A stretch of 53,004 nt of DNA from DATFXM01 sp035315885 (GTDB taxonomy: Bacteria; Acidobacteriota; Blastocatellia; UBA7656), in the NCBI GenBank assembly GCA_035315885.1, contig DATFXM010000051.1, positions 1-53,004 on the forward strand, written 5' to 3'. The notes below the pieces were generated by a model. It had not been told where the DNA came from. It was given only the letters and a program-made list of their open reading frames with translations, and ran no database searches. A program made the position numbers and the translations under genes. Each line of letters starts with the position of its first letter. Within the stretch, counting starts at the first letter, position 1. This document shows positions 8,033-17,800 of this stretch, piece after piece.

Positions 8033-9182
8033 AGTGCTGAGTGCCGAGTGCTGAGTGCTGAGTCGCGAGTGCTGAGTGCTGAGTGCCGAGTGCTGAGTCG
8101 CGAGTGCTGAGTGCCGAGTGCTGAGTGCTAAGTCGCGAGTGCTGAGTGCCGAGTGCTGAGTTGGACTGATCACGGAGCGGTCAACCCCGAAGCGGTTGCG
8201 TCGTCCAGCCCAGCGAAGGTTGAGTTCTGAGTCCTGAGTTTCAACCCCGAAGGGGTTGCGTCGTCCAGCCCAGGGAAGGTTGAGTTCTGAATCCTGAGTT
8301 TCAACCCCGAAGGGGTTGCGTCGTCCAGCCCAGGGAAGGTTGAGTTCTGAGTCCTGAGTTTCAACCCCAAAGGGGTTGCGTCGTCCAGCCCAGGGTTGCC
8401 GTCCGCGGCTACCCTGGGTACGACGTGTAGATGTTTCCAACCCCGAAGGGGTTGCGTCCGCCAGCCCAGGGTTGCCGTCCGCGGCTACCCTGGGTAAGAC
8501 CGCAAAAGGGTCCCCAACCACAACGGGGTTGCGTCCGCCATCCCAGGGTTGCCGTCCGCGGCTACCTGGGTACGACGTGTAGATGTTTCCAACCCCGAGG
8601 GGTTGCGTCCGCCATCCCAGGGTTGCCGTCTGCGGCTACCCTGGGTAAGACCACAAAAGGGTCCCCAACCCCAACGGCGTTGCGTCCGCCATCCCAGGGT
8701 TGCCGTCCGCGGCTACCCTGGGTAAGACCGCAAAAGGGTCCCCAACCCCAACGGGGTTGCGTCCGCCATCCCAGGGTTGCCGTCCGCGGCTACCCTGGGT
8801 ACGACGTGTAGGTGTTTCCAACCCCGAAGGGGTTGCGTCGTCCAGCCCAGGGTTGCCGTCCGCGGCTACCCTGGGTACGCCGTGTAGATGTTTCCAACCC
8901 CGAAGGGGTTGAAGAAGCAACGTCGGCTCAGCCTACCGGACGCAACCCCTTCAGGGTTGCGGAACTCGGACCAATTCGACCCAGGGTAGCCGCGGACGGC
9001 AACCCTGGGCTATACGACGCAACCCCTTCGGGGTTGACCGCTCCGTGATCAGTTCAACTCAGCACTCAGCACTCAGCACTCAGCACTCAGCACTCAGCTC
9101 TCAGGACTCAGCACTCAGCATCAGCACTCAGCTCTCAGGACTCAGCACTCAGCATCAGGACTCAGCACTCAGCACTCAGCAC
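8033..9182. repeat. Composite inverted repeat element: heptamer arms around an array of REP-like hairpins
   Basis: The left arm (8033-8160) is GAGTGCT/GAGTGCC/GAGTCGC heptamers; the right arm (9057-9182) is the inverted complement, AGCACTC. Just inside the arms is a near-perfect inverted repeat about 55 bp long (about 8155-8210 and 9008-9062, containing TGATCACGGAGCGGTCAACCCC). Between them lie about 13 CAACCCC-GAA-GGGGTTG hairpins and about 8 larger hairpins (CCAGGGT ... ACCCTGG enclosing GCCG-TCCG-CGGC). The hairpins fall in units of about 60 bp, then about 76 bp. The last copies are inverted. ORFs across this block are by-products of repetition. The block fills the entire gap between the AhpD-like start and the permease stop. 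Confidence 0.93.
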
Positions 9183-10471
9183 TTTATCAACCGATACGCA
9201 GGGAGGCCTAGCAATACAACCGCTGCTCCCAACAAGGCCTGTGTAGGATTGTTGAACGCCAGCAGCGCAAGAAGCCCAACCACCAGGGCTAAGAATAAAA
9301 TCGGAGTCAACGGATAACCCGGCGTCCGAAAAACGACCGACGCCCCTCGCCGCCGAAGAACGAACAAACTCGCAACCGTCAGCCCTATGAACACCACCGT
9401 TATGAAAATGAAGTAGGCAACGATCTGCTGAAACGTTCCAATCACCACCAGTAGTACTGCCAACGCTGCCTGCAACAAGATCGCGCGCGCGGGAGTTCCA
9501 AAGCGGGGATGCACCGATGCCGCGGACTTCAAGAACAATCCGTCGCCGGCCATCGCGAAATAAACTCGCGGCGCCGCCATCATGATCGCAACCAGACTGC
9601 CGAGCACCGATATTACCACGATCGCCGCAAACGCCTTTCCGCCAAACGCACCGAAGAGAGCCTCCCCTGCCTGCGCGGCGAACGTCTCCCCCGACGCGAC
9701 CCGTTCGAGCGGTACAAGATAGAAAAACGCTGCGCTCGTAGCAATGTAGATCGCAGTCACCGCGCACACCCCATACGCAATAGCCCGAGGCAACACGCGG
9801 GATGGGTCCCGCACTTCACCAGCCATCTTGGTCAGATCCCACCAACCCCCAAACGAGAAAAAACCCGAGAGTACGGCGCCGGCGACGGCACTCACTGGCA
9901 ACCCCGATCGCGGCATCGCGAAGGGAACAAAGTTGGACCAGTCGCCAAGCTTGCCCCCAAATGCCCAGACAATAATCACCGACAGTAGCGCGACCTTGAA
10001 AACGGTTAGCCATCGCAAGAGCCCCGCACCAAACCTCAGACCGGCGACGTTAGCCGCAGCCACCGCGGCTATAGTCCCCACCGCGATCACCTTCTGCTGC
10101 CAGTCGCTCACCGAGAACATGTAAGCCACATATCCGGAGATCCCGACCGCGAGCGCCGCGGTCAAGCCTGGATCAAGCACCAGAAAGCATTTCCAGCCGT
10201 AAAGGAAGGCAACGCGCGGCCCATAAGCCTCGCGAAGATAGACGTACCCGCCTCCAGCTTCGGGAAATCGAGACGCAAGCTCGCCGTAGCAAAGCGCTCC
10301 CGCTACCGCCATCGTCCCCATTGCGAGCCAAACCAGAAACGCCGGCAGCGGAGCACCAATTGACTTGGCCATTTGAGCCGGCGTCAGAAATATTCCGACG
10401 GCGATCACTTCGCCGACAACCACCGCCGTCGCCGTCCCCAGACCCAGCTCTCGTTTTAGTTCAGTAGGCAA
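9176..10471 (-). CDS. APC-superfamily amino acid permease
   Basis: 431 residues, about 12 predicted membrane helices. The N-terminus (LGLGTATAVVVGEVIAVGIF) is the unwound TM1 substrate-binding region of APC transporters, and the following E-x-A-S-R-FPEAGG-YVY motif is typical of the LAT/SteT-like branch. It probably imports or exchanges an amino acid; the substrate cannot be told. The start is a TTG at 10469-10471, inside a heptamer-like TTGCCTACTG, with a weak GAAAGAA upstream; no better start exists before TM1. The C-terminus ends RLIKC, where the last codons and the TGA stop (AAGTGCTGA) come from the adjoining heptamer array, so the original C-terminus has probably been replaced. Confidence 0.9.
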   Translation of the reverse strand: MPTELKRELGLGTATAVVVGEVIAVGIFLTPAQMAKSIGAPLPAFLVWLAMGTMAVAGALCYGELASRFPEAGGGYVYLREAYGPRVAFLYGWKCFLVLDPGLTAALAVGISGYVAYMFSVSDWQQKVIAVGTIAAVAAANVAGLRFGAGLLRWLTVFKVALLSVIIVWAFGGKLGDWSNFVPFAMPRSGLPVSAVAGAVLSGFFSFGGWWDLTKMAGEVRDPSRVLPRAIAYGVCAVTAIYIATSAAFFYLVPLERVASGETFAAQAGEALFGAFGGKAFAAIVVISVLGSLVAIMMAAPRVYFAMAGDGLFLKSAASVHPRFGTPARAILLQAALAVLLVVIGTFQQIVAYFIFITVVFIGLTVASLFVLRRRGASVVFRTPGYPLTPILFLALVVGLLALLAFNNPTQALLGAAVVLLGLPAYRLIKC

Positions 10472-10480
10472 GATTCTTTC

Positions 10481-10612
10481 GGTAGGCAGAAGGCAGTAGG
10501 CAGTAGCCAGTATGCAGTTAGTTTCTGGTTTCTGGTTTTCGTTTTCTACGTTCGCGAGGGAGACATCGTGCTATCCCTCTCCGTCAACTGCCTACTGCAT
10601 ACTGCCTACTAC
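10481..10612. repeat. Inverted heptamer element (GGCAGTA ... TACTGCC) between permease and TonB receptor
   Basis: Left arm about 10481-10519 has GGCAGTA/GGCAGAA units; right arm about 10587-10612 has the inverted complement. The spacer contains a short run of a second heptamer family, GGTTTCT (about 10517-10550). The right arm begins directly after the TonB receptor stop codon, and the left arm reaches the permease start. Confidence 0.9.
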
Positions 10613-10613
10613 C

Positions 10614-13580
10614 TCAAAAATTGACCTTGACCGCAAACTGAAATGCGCGTGGTCCGCCTGAGCCAAATACTCCGCCCGCCGTTGTAACGGGCTGTCCGAA
10701 CGAAGAGGACTTCAGAAAGCCAGGCGTACCGGGATCGCTGCTATCTCGAACAAGAACATTTGAGAAACCAGAATAGTTGACGTTCGAGACGCCTAGCACA
10801 TTGGTCACGTTGAACAGGTTGAACACTTCCATTGCCGGCTCAAGCCTGAGCCGCTCGCCCAATTTGAAGATCCTCGATACGCGAAGATCGAAAGAGTTGA
10901 AGCTGTCGCTGAATCGAGCGCCGTTTGACACAAGCGGTAACGGCTGACCGTTCACCCCTCCGTCCGCGTTCACTTGTTGAATGAACGCATTCAACTCCGA
11001 CGCATTGTGAAAGAGCCTCCCGCCCGCGTTTCTCTGCAGGAATGGAATGCGGGTGCTGGCGTCCGGCAACAAGATGTCCATCGGCACTCCCGAAGCCAGC
11101 GTCAAGATAGGCGCAAGTCTGAACGCGAAGGGCAACTCAAACACTCCCGCGAAGGTGAAACGATGACGCTGATCGTTTGGCGTCGGACCGTACTCGAGTC
11201 GCAGATTGTTGGAATCAATCGGCCCGGCCGCGAACGGAATCTGATCGTCATTCGCATAGTTGAATGATTTGGAGAGCGTATAAGACGCTCGAAATTGATA
11301 GTGATCAGACCAGCGCTTTTCAAAGCTCACAAGCAGCGCGTCGTACTTGGTCTTGACGCTCGACTCGAGATTTACGACCCGATCCGGCCCTCCGACTACC
11401 GGGTTGAAGACCGTTCCGATCGTGCGGCCGATGATGAAGTGAGTTCCGAAATCGTGCAGATAGTCGGCTCGCACCGCGAAGTTCCGTCCGATCTCGCGCT
11501 CGAATCCAATGTTCGACTGCTGGACCATCGGATTTTGCATTTTGTTGTCGATGATGTTGATTCCTCCCGCACCTGCTCCGGGCAGGATAAACCCGGTGAA
11601 CGGATTCGAGAGACTCGGCGCAAAAGGAGGAAACTCACCCTGCTGATTCAAGAAGAAAAGGTTTCCGGCGCGCACCTCGACCGCAAGCGAACGTCCGTCA
11701 AGCCCACGTTCGAGCGATTGTATTTCCAGAGTAATCCTGTCGTAGTAGATCCCATATCCGCCATGAATGCTGGAGCGGCCATCGCCGGGTGCCCAGTTGA
11801 AACCGACACGCGGTCCAAAATTGTTTTTATCGCGATGCCGTTCGCCGGATAGAAACGGAAGGATTATCGGATTGAGCTCGTCGGTTCGGCTGACGTTCTT
11901 GACGTCTGTGTCCAGTTCATAGCGCAATCCCAGGTTTAGTGAAAAGTTCGGCCTGATCCGCCAATCGTCTTGAACAAAAAACGCAAGGTGAGTGTTGTCC
12001 GCGTCCGGAATTATGAGCGGTCGATCGGGAGTCGCACTCCGCAGGGTCACCGCGAACAAGAGGTCATTATCGTCCACTCGACCATCGCGATTGCGATCGA
12101 AATCGGGAAAGTCTTCGACCAGCTCGATCCGGCCCTGCTGAAACACTCCGAGGTTGAAATCGGAGTCGATGCGCTGAACTTCGCCCCCGATCTTAAAGAC
12201 GTGCGCTCCTCGCACTAGCGAAACCGTATCGGAGACCTGGAATCTGTTCATTCGTGTCTGCTGCGGTACGCGGAATGAAGCGCCGTCCTGAAGACTCGGG
12301 AACGTCAACTGCGGCCCGATCGTGACAGGTTCAGTCTTGTTTATGAAGTTGTTCACACTGAAGCCGAGGGAGTTCACGATCCCGGAGTTCGGAATCCAAT
12401 CCCATCGAGCTCGAAACGTCTGATAGTGATTGCGGCTCGACTGGCGTTCGGATGCCGACCCGATAGCGCGAATCAAGGTGCTTGCACTGACGTCGTCTGC
12501 TCGCTCAATCGAATACCTGGCAGTCAGAATATGGCTGTGATCGATGTTCCAATCGCCCCTTATCGTCCCGAGGAGATCGTTCAGAGGCGCCGGCGCGAAA
12601 CTACGAGTGATCGTCCGAGCGGCAGTGTCGCGCTCACCCACCAGCACCGCGCCGTCCTGGTTGCGATATTCAAACGATCCGAACCAGAAGGCCTTGTCTC
12701 TGACGAGCGGCCCGCCGATCGTTGCGGAATATTGTTCACGATCGAAGGGCGGATCAGGGTTATTGCGGTCGAATGTTGCCGGAAGAGCCTGAAGACTCCG
12801 ATCGCGGAAGAAGAACGACCCGGAGCCGTGCAGATGGTTCGTTCCCCCTCGCGTAACAATGTTGATGATCGAGGAACCGGAGCGTCCGAGCTCAGCCGAG
12901 AACCGGTTGGTAGCGATTTGAAACTCCTGAACGGCGTCTTGAGAGATGTTGATCAGCGAACCGCCCACTACATCGTCGTTGTTGTCGGTTCCGTCTACGG
13001 TGACGTTTGCACCACGACCGAGCTGTCCGGCGCTCGAGATCAAAACGGTATTCGTCTTCGTTGGATCGAAATTCGGCGCAGGCGAATTTCCGGGGGCCAG
13101 TAGTGCGAGCTCCAGGAAATTGCGGCCGTTCAACGGAAGAGCATCGATTTCGGACCGCGCAATCACTCGGTCGACAACTGATGTTTCCTTGTCGATGAGC
13201 GGGGCTTCACCAAGATCTCGATCGATGTCGTCGCTGATCTTGCCGGGCTGGAGCGTAGTATCGAATCTCGCGTTCTGGCCCACCACTATTTCAACGGCGC
13301 GAAGAGTCGCAGATGCAAATCCCGGTTGTTGAATTTTTATCTCGTACTCGCCCGGCGACAGGTTCGTCAGAACGAACAATCCTTCGTCATTCGTCGCGGT
13401 TTCACGCTGAAATCCAGTCGCCTTGTTGGACACCGAGACCCTGGCCCTAACGATGACTGCGCCATTCGGATCGGTTACGCGACCGCTTATCGTTGCTGCT
13501 GCCGGCTGCTGCGCTGCTGGAGTCCCGAACGCAAACAACAATAAGAAACAAACAACCAGCAGTAATCGGTTAGCTCTCAT
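10614..13580 (-). CDS. Oar-like TonB-dependent outer membrane receptor with carboxypeptidase-regulatory domain
   Basis: 988 residues. Signal peptide (1-22), then a CarboxypepD_reg-like prealbumin fold (about 28-110: ISGRVTDPNGAVI, NLSPGEYEI), a plug domain (about 130-250 with LPLNGRNFLELALLAPG) and a beta-barrel ending in an aromatic residue (KVNF), as required for outer-membrane assembly. An EF-hand-like DFDRNRDGRVDDNDL loop sits in the barrel region. This is the large Oar type abundant in Acidobacteria, thought to move oligosaccharides or peptides across the outer membrane. The substrate is unknown. The TGA stop is followed at once by the heptamer array. A conserved putative promoter lies about 170-215 bp upstream. 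Confidence 0.93.
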   Translation of the reverse strand: MRANRLLLVVCFLLLFAFGTPAAQQPAAATISGRVTDPNGAVIVRARVSVSNKATGFQRETATNDEGLFVLTNLSPGEYEIKIQQPGFASATLRAVEIVVGQNARFDTTLQPGKISDDIDRDLGEAPLIDKETSVVDRVIARSEIDALPLNGRNFLELALLAPGNSPAPNFDPTKTNTVLISSAGQLGRGANVTVDGTDNNDDVVGGSLINISQDAVQEFQIATNRFSAELGRSGSSIINIVTRGGTNHLHGSGSFFFRDRSLQALPATFDRNNPDPPFDREQYSATIGGPLVRDKAFWFGSFEYRNQDGAVLVGERDTAARTITRSFAPAPLNDLLGTIRGDWNIDHSHILTARYSIERADDVSASTLIRAIGSASERQSSRNHYQTFRARWDWIPNSGIVNSLGFSVNNFINKTEPVTIGPQLTFPSLQDGASFRVPQQTRMNRFQVSDTVSLVRGAHVFKIGGEVQRIDSDFNLGVFQQGRIELVEDFPDFDRNRDGRVDDNDLLFAVTLRSATPDRPLIIPDADNTHLAFFVQDDWRIRPNFSLNLGLRYELDTDVKNVSRTDELNPIILPFLSGERHRDKNNFGPRVGFNWAPGDGRSSIHGGYGIYYDRITLEIQSLERGLDGRSLAVEVRAGNLFFLNQQGEFPPFAPSLSNPFTGFILPGAGAGGINIIDNKMQNPMVQQSNIGFEREIGRNFAVRADYLHDFGTHFIIGRTIGTVFNPVVGGPDRVVNLESSVKTKYDALLVSFEKRWSDHYQFRASYTLSKSFNYANDDQIPFAAGPIDSNNLRLEYGPTPNDQRHRFTFAGVFELPFAFRLAPILTLASGVPMDILLPDASTRIPFLQRNAGGRLFHNASELNAFIQQVNADGGVNGQPLPLVSNGARFSDSFNSFDLRVSRIFKLGERLRLEPAMEVFNLFNVTNVLGVSNVNYSGFSNVLVRDSSDPGTPGFLKSSSFGQPVTTAGGVFGSGGPRAFQFAVKVNF

Positions 13581-13751
13581 TTTTTTTCACCCGGAGAATA
13601 GGATCACGACTCTTGAGCGGGAGCCCGCTCGTGGACTGACCGGCACCGAACTGCGTTCGCTCTACGTAGACCTTTACGTGGCCACTAGCGATTCGGCTGA
13701 TACAGCCCACTAGACTGTTTACGGGATTAGACGCGACGATCTCCGAGCAAC

Positions 13752-13796
13752 GCGGGGAGAATATACGAACAGGCAGGTTTTGTCACTAAACCAACG
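13752..13796 (-). promoter_or_regulatory. Putative promoter/operator motif upstream of the TonB receptor
   Basis: On the minus strand it reads TGGTTTAGTGACAAAA, then after a variable stretch TATATTCTCC and CCGCG. It matches the motif at 3620-3663 in order and spacing. A further TATTCTCC stands close to the receptor start at 13594-13601. A shared regulator or sigma factor is inferred. Confidence 0.4.
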
Positions 13797-13839
13797 AACG
13801 ATACCGCGGTATAACCTGAGACATAGAGGTCAGAACATT

Positions 13840-14859
13840 TCACCCTGCGTTCTTGTTAATCAGCTCCCTCTTCGCGCGATCGATCAATTCATTATTCCGT
13901 TCGTAAGAAAACCTCGAACTCTGCTCACCCTCATCGAGCGCAGGTGGATACCGGTGCTCACCGTAAACCGGATACGCTTCGGTACGCAGATGCGCCAGCA
14001 TGTTGTGACCTCGGCGAGTCGCCCGCTCGTGACGCAGCGCCGAAATGTCCACCGGGGCGACTACAATTCTCTCGCCCGGTCCCGGAGAAGCTTCAGCCAA
14101 CAGACGCCCATCGAAGTCGACCACCTGGCTCCCGCCCGGCCACGAATAGGGCGGATAATGTTTCAAACTCGCTCCCTGGTTCGCCGCTACTACATAAGCC
14201 ACGTTCTCCAGGGCTCGGCAACGATTCACCGTAGTCCACCAGCTCATCGGCTCCGTAGCTCCCCACGGATCCATATACGCAGACACTCGAACCAGGATCT
14301 CAGCCCCATTGGCCGCTAGTTGGCGCGTCGTCTCGGGAAAAAGCCAGTCGTAGCAGATCGCGCAGCCGATCCTCCCTATCGAAGTATCCGCCACCGGAAA
14401 CAGCGGCTCGTCGTACCCTTCCAGATCGTGAGGGCTCGCATGCACCTCAAACGGAATCCACGGGTTCACTTTTCGATATTTGTAGAGAATCCCCTCGGGC
14501 CCGATCAGGCAGCTCGTGTTGAACACAACTCCCGGCCATCGAGCGTCCGACTCGAGCATCGTTCCCGACTGAATGTAGATGTTATGCTCGCGGGCCTTTT
14601 GTTCGAGACGTTCCGTGTGCTCATTGGGTATCGGAACCGCTAGCTTGTCGCGCAGCTCTTCAAGCGTCTCGAACACCGGCGCCGAATGCGCAAACTCCGG
14701 GAAGACCACAAGGCGCACCGGCAAGAACGGTGCGGCGCCTCCAACCGCCGAATCGATCATCGACAAAATGCGGTCGGTATTCGGGCGCATCTGGCGCCGT
14801 TCAACAGGGTTCGCCAAGTCGGTCTGGCACGCAGCCACTGAATACCTGATCAGTTCCAT
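13840..14859 (-). CDS. Carbon-nitrogen hydrolase (nitrilase superfamily amidase)
   Basis: 339 residues, usual length for the superfamily. The catalytic triad is visible: E55 in VFPEF, K130 in YKYRKVNPW and C169 in CAICYDWLFPE; the latter block is the nucleophile elbow. The enzyme should hydrolyse an amide or nitrile through a thioester intermediate in the cytoplasm. WWTTVNRCRALEN and the long C-terminal extension resemble aliphatic amidase/formamidase-like members rather than plant-type nitrilases, but the substrate cannot be assigned. Start ATG at 14859 has GAGG at a good distance. It follows the FG-GAP/UnbV protein by 21 nt, so they form an operon. Confidence 0.88.
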   Translation of the reverse strand: MELIRYSVAACQTDLANPVERRQMRPNTDRILSMIDSAVGGAAPFLPVRLVVFPEFAHSAPVFETLEELRDKLAVPIPNEHTERLEQKAREHNIYIQSGTMLESDARWPGVVFNTSCLIGPEGILYKYRKVNPWIPFEVHASPHDLEGYDEPLFPVADTSIGRIGCAICYDWLFPETTRQLAANGAEILVRVSAYMDPWGATEPMSWWTTVNRCRALENVAYVVAANQGASLKHYPPYSWPGGSQVVDFDGRLLAEASPGPGERIVVAPVDISALRHERATRRGHNMLAHLRTEAYPVYGEHRYPPALDEGEQSSRFSYERNNELIDRAKRELINKNAG

Positions 14860-14880
14860 TCTTACCTCGTATAAACTTGA

Positions 14881-17800
14881 TCAGCGCCCACCGCGCGCTG
14901 CCGCGCCGGCCGCCTGCTCCGACGCACACTCGATTGGCGGCACCTCCGTTACAACTCTTCGCGTGTTGTAGCGCTCTATGTACCGGCGTCGCTCGGGTGT
15001 CAGAGGGTATCCCTCTGGAGCGGTGTACGGATAAGACTTCATTCCATGAAACGGAAGCGGCAGCACCTGATCCGGACTCGCAGAGTTGATGTCCATCTCT
15101 TTGCTGAACCCGTCCGCGTACAGCAGAAACGTCCGTGTCCAACCCGCGGGAAGCGGCGGGAGCTTCGTCGCGTCGAACGACAGGCTTATTTCGTCTCCCG
15201 GCCGCGAAATGACGAACATGTCGTCGGAGCGAAGCAGTAGCTCCTTCACGTCTCCCTCGCGCGTGTAACGACCGGGCATTGTTTTCCAGGGTGAAACCGC
15301 AGTGACCCGGTCGTAGTCGTACGAGAACGGCTCTCGCCCGTCGGGAGTCACCTCAGCAGAAAACCCGCGCCAATGAAGCTCCGCAGTCGAAGGGTCGATG
15401 CGTTGAACATCAATCGGCGTTTCGCCATCCGATGTATCAACCAGAATCCGGTCCCAATAGATTCGCATGTTGGTGACGAGTCGAACTTCGCGACTAGCCG
15501 ATAGAAACTTGCCGGTCAGGTCTACGGTCACCGTTTGAGGCCGGCCTACCGGAATTCCGATATCCTCGATGACAGTCTTCCATGCGCCGTGAGGATCCTT
15601 CACCTGAAGCGACGGCGGCTGCATACTCATGCCCGATTGCGACGCCCCCAGGTTGTCGCTCGAGAACGCATAATCGGTCCAGCCGGTCAACAGCAGAACC
15701 ACCCTCTGCGACGTCGTAGCACCAAGAGCCATCGTCAACGTATGCTGCTCGGAATAGCCCCGGATTCTGTGCAGTCGGAAGTCGTCCGGGTACTGACGGT
15801 CGAGTTTCGCGATTCGCGCGAGCACGTCGTGACCGTGATCATCTGTAGCCGTCAAAGGCGGTTGCGGGTTTCTTACAACGAACAGCTTGTATTCGCGCGG
15901 CGGCTCCGACATTCCTTCGTTTGGATACACCTCAACCGAAGCGGGGTGCGAGACTACCGCGAGTTGCAACCGGTCTACGTACAACGCCTCTTCCAGCTCG
16001 TTTGTGACTCGAAGCTCGTAGCGGCCGTTACGCGCTTTGAGCTGATCAGAGGTCATCCGCACGTACTCGTCAGGGTCCGGGTGATTTCGCTGTCCCGGAG
16101 CCTCCCAATAACCCATCTCACCGCCACCCATGAAGTCCGTTATGAACTCGAATCGCGTTCCATTCCACGCGTAAAGATACGGACAGGAGGATGGCTTGCG
16201 ATCCAGCTCGGTGATCGTCAGTGCCTGCGCCGTCACTGTATCCGCAGATTTCGGGATTTCAGTCTCCGCTTGCACAATTCCCGAGGGCCAAAGGACTCGG
16301 ACCGCATCGACGCTCTGGTGGCGACCAAGCCCGAACACCACGTCGGAGGGCGCCGCTGGCGGACTGGCTGAAGAAGTCTCAATCCGCTGCTTGAGACTTC
16401 CAGCCCTCACCTCAATCTTCGAACCGACCCCATTGCGATTGCTGACCTTGCCCGATAGCTGCACGCGAAGCGACCGATTAACGCTGCCGCCTTGATTGCG
16501 CAACACCTGGATCTCGCCGGACGCCGAGCGCACTACGAGATCCGTATCCCCATCGCCATCAATGTCTCCCGATGCGAGAACTCTTGTCGCAAGCCCGGCC
16601 ACGGAGGGCACAGCCTTCTCGCTGACGTCACTCCACCTGTTTCCAAGATTCCGCAAGACACGCAGCGGGCGCGTCCCCTCGCTTACAGAAACCAGATCGA
16701 ACAGCCCATCATTGTCGTAGTCCACAAACTGCGCAGCAGTCGTGCCTGCCTTCTCGCTACCGCTCTGCTCGGGCACTGGCTGCATCGCAAACCGGCCTTT
16801 GCCGTCGCTTAAAACGAATACACCCGGACCATCCATGACGCCAAAATAGAAATCGGTGTATCCATCCTTATTTACATCGCACGCGGCGGCGCTCGTGTAG
16901 CGCCCGGACGCTCCGAGACCTACCGCGGCGGCAACGTCCGAGAACGAGCCGTCGCGCATATTTCTGAGGAGCACCGGTGGCCCGTTGAAATTGAGCACCA
17001 GCAGATCGATGTCTCGGCGATTGTCGAAGTCAGTTGGGACAACCGCCACCGCGTGTCCCAATGCACCGCCCACCTTTGCTTGCACGGTGATATCGGTGAA
17101 TTTCCCGTTGCCATCGTTTCTCAGAAGCAGATTCGGAGCACCGTTGAAATCGGTGGGGAACGAAAACGCGCGGCCAGCTTCCCCTGCGGGCGCTTTCGTC
17201 AGGTCGGCGAAGCCTGCAATAAAGATGTCCAGATCGCCGTCGTGATCTACGTCGACAAACGCTGCCGAGATCGCGAGGTACGGATAGGCGGGGATTCCGG
17301 CGGAAGAGGTTACGTCGGAAAAACTGCCATTGCCGTTGTTGTGATAAAGGCTTATCGAGCCGTAGCGCAACACAAACAGATCGGGTTTCGAGTCGTTGTC
17401 GTAGTCTCCGGCTACAACCGCGGTGACCAGCTCACCCGATGTCGCAAGGGCGCCGGATTGAGCGGTCACGTCTACGAGCTTGCCCTTGTCGTTCCGATAC
17501 AGGTGCGCTCCTCGGGGACCGGTCTCGTACAAATCAAGATCGCCATCCCCGTCGTAGTCGAACAGCACTGCGCAACCGCTAAAAGCCGAAGCAATCTCCT
17601 TCTTGCCGGCATCATTCAACTGTGCCGCGGTCACCTGACGATTGAACCTGACGCTTGATTGTCCGGCGCCGGCAGTTGGCTTTGTGCCGGTTGATGCGGT
17701 TGATTGAACAATGGCCTGCGTCGCATCGGAAAAAGAAACTTCCGGGACGTTTGTGTCAACCAGCCCGGACTCAGCCCCGGTCGACGCGAGAGCTTCGGCG

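Noticed and set aside
7901..9317. Long ORFs with proline/arginine-rich or QHSALST repeats
   Set aside because: They are translations of the tandem hairpin and heptamer repeats, open only because the unit lacks stops in that frame.
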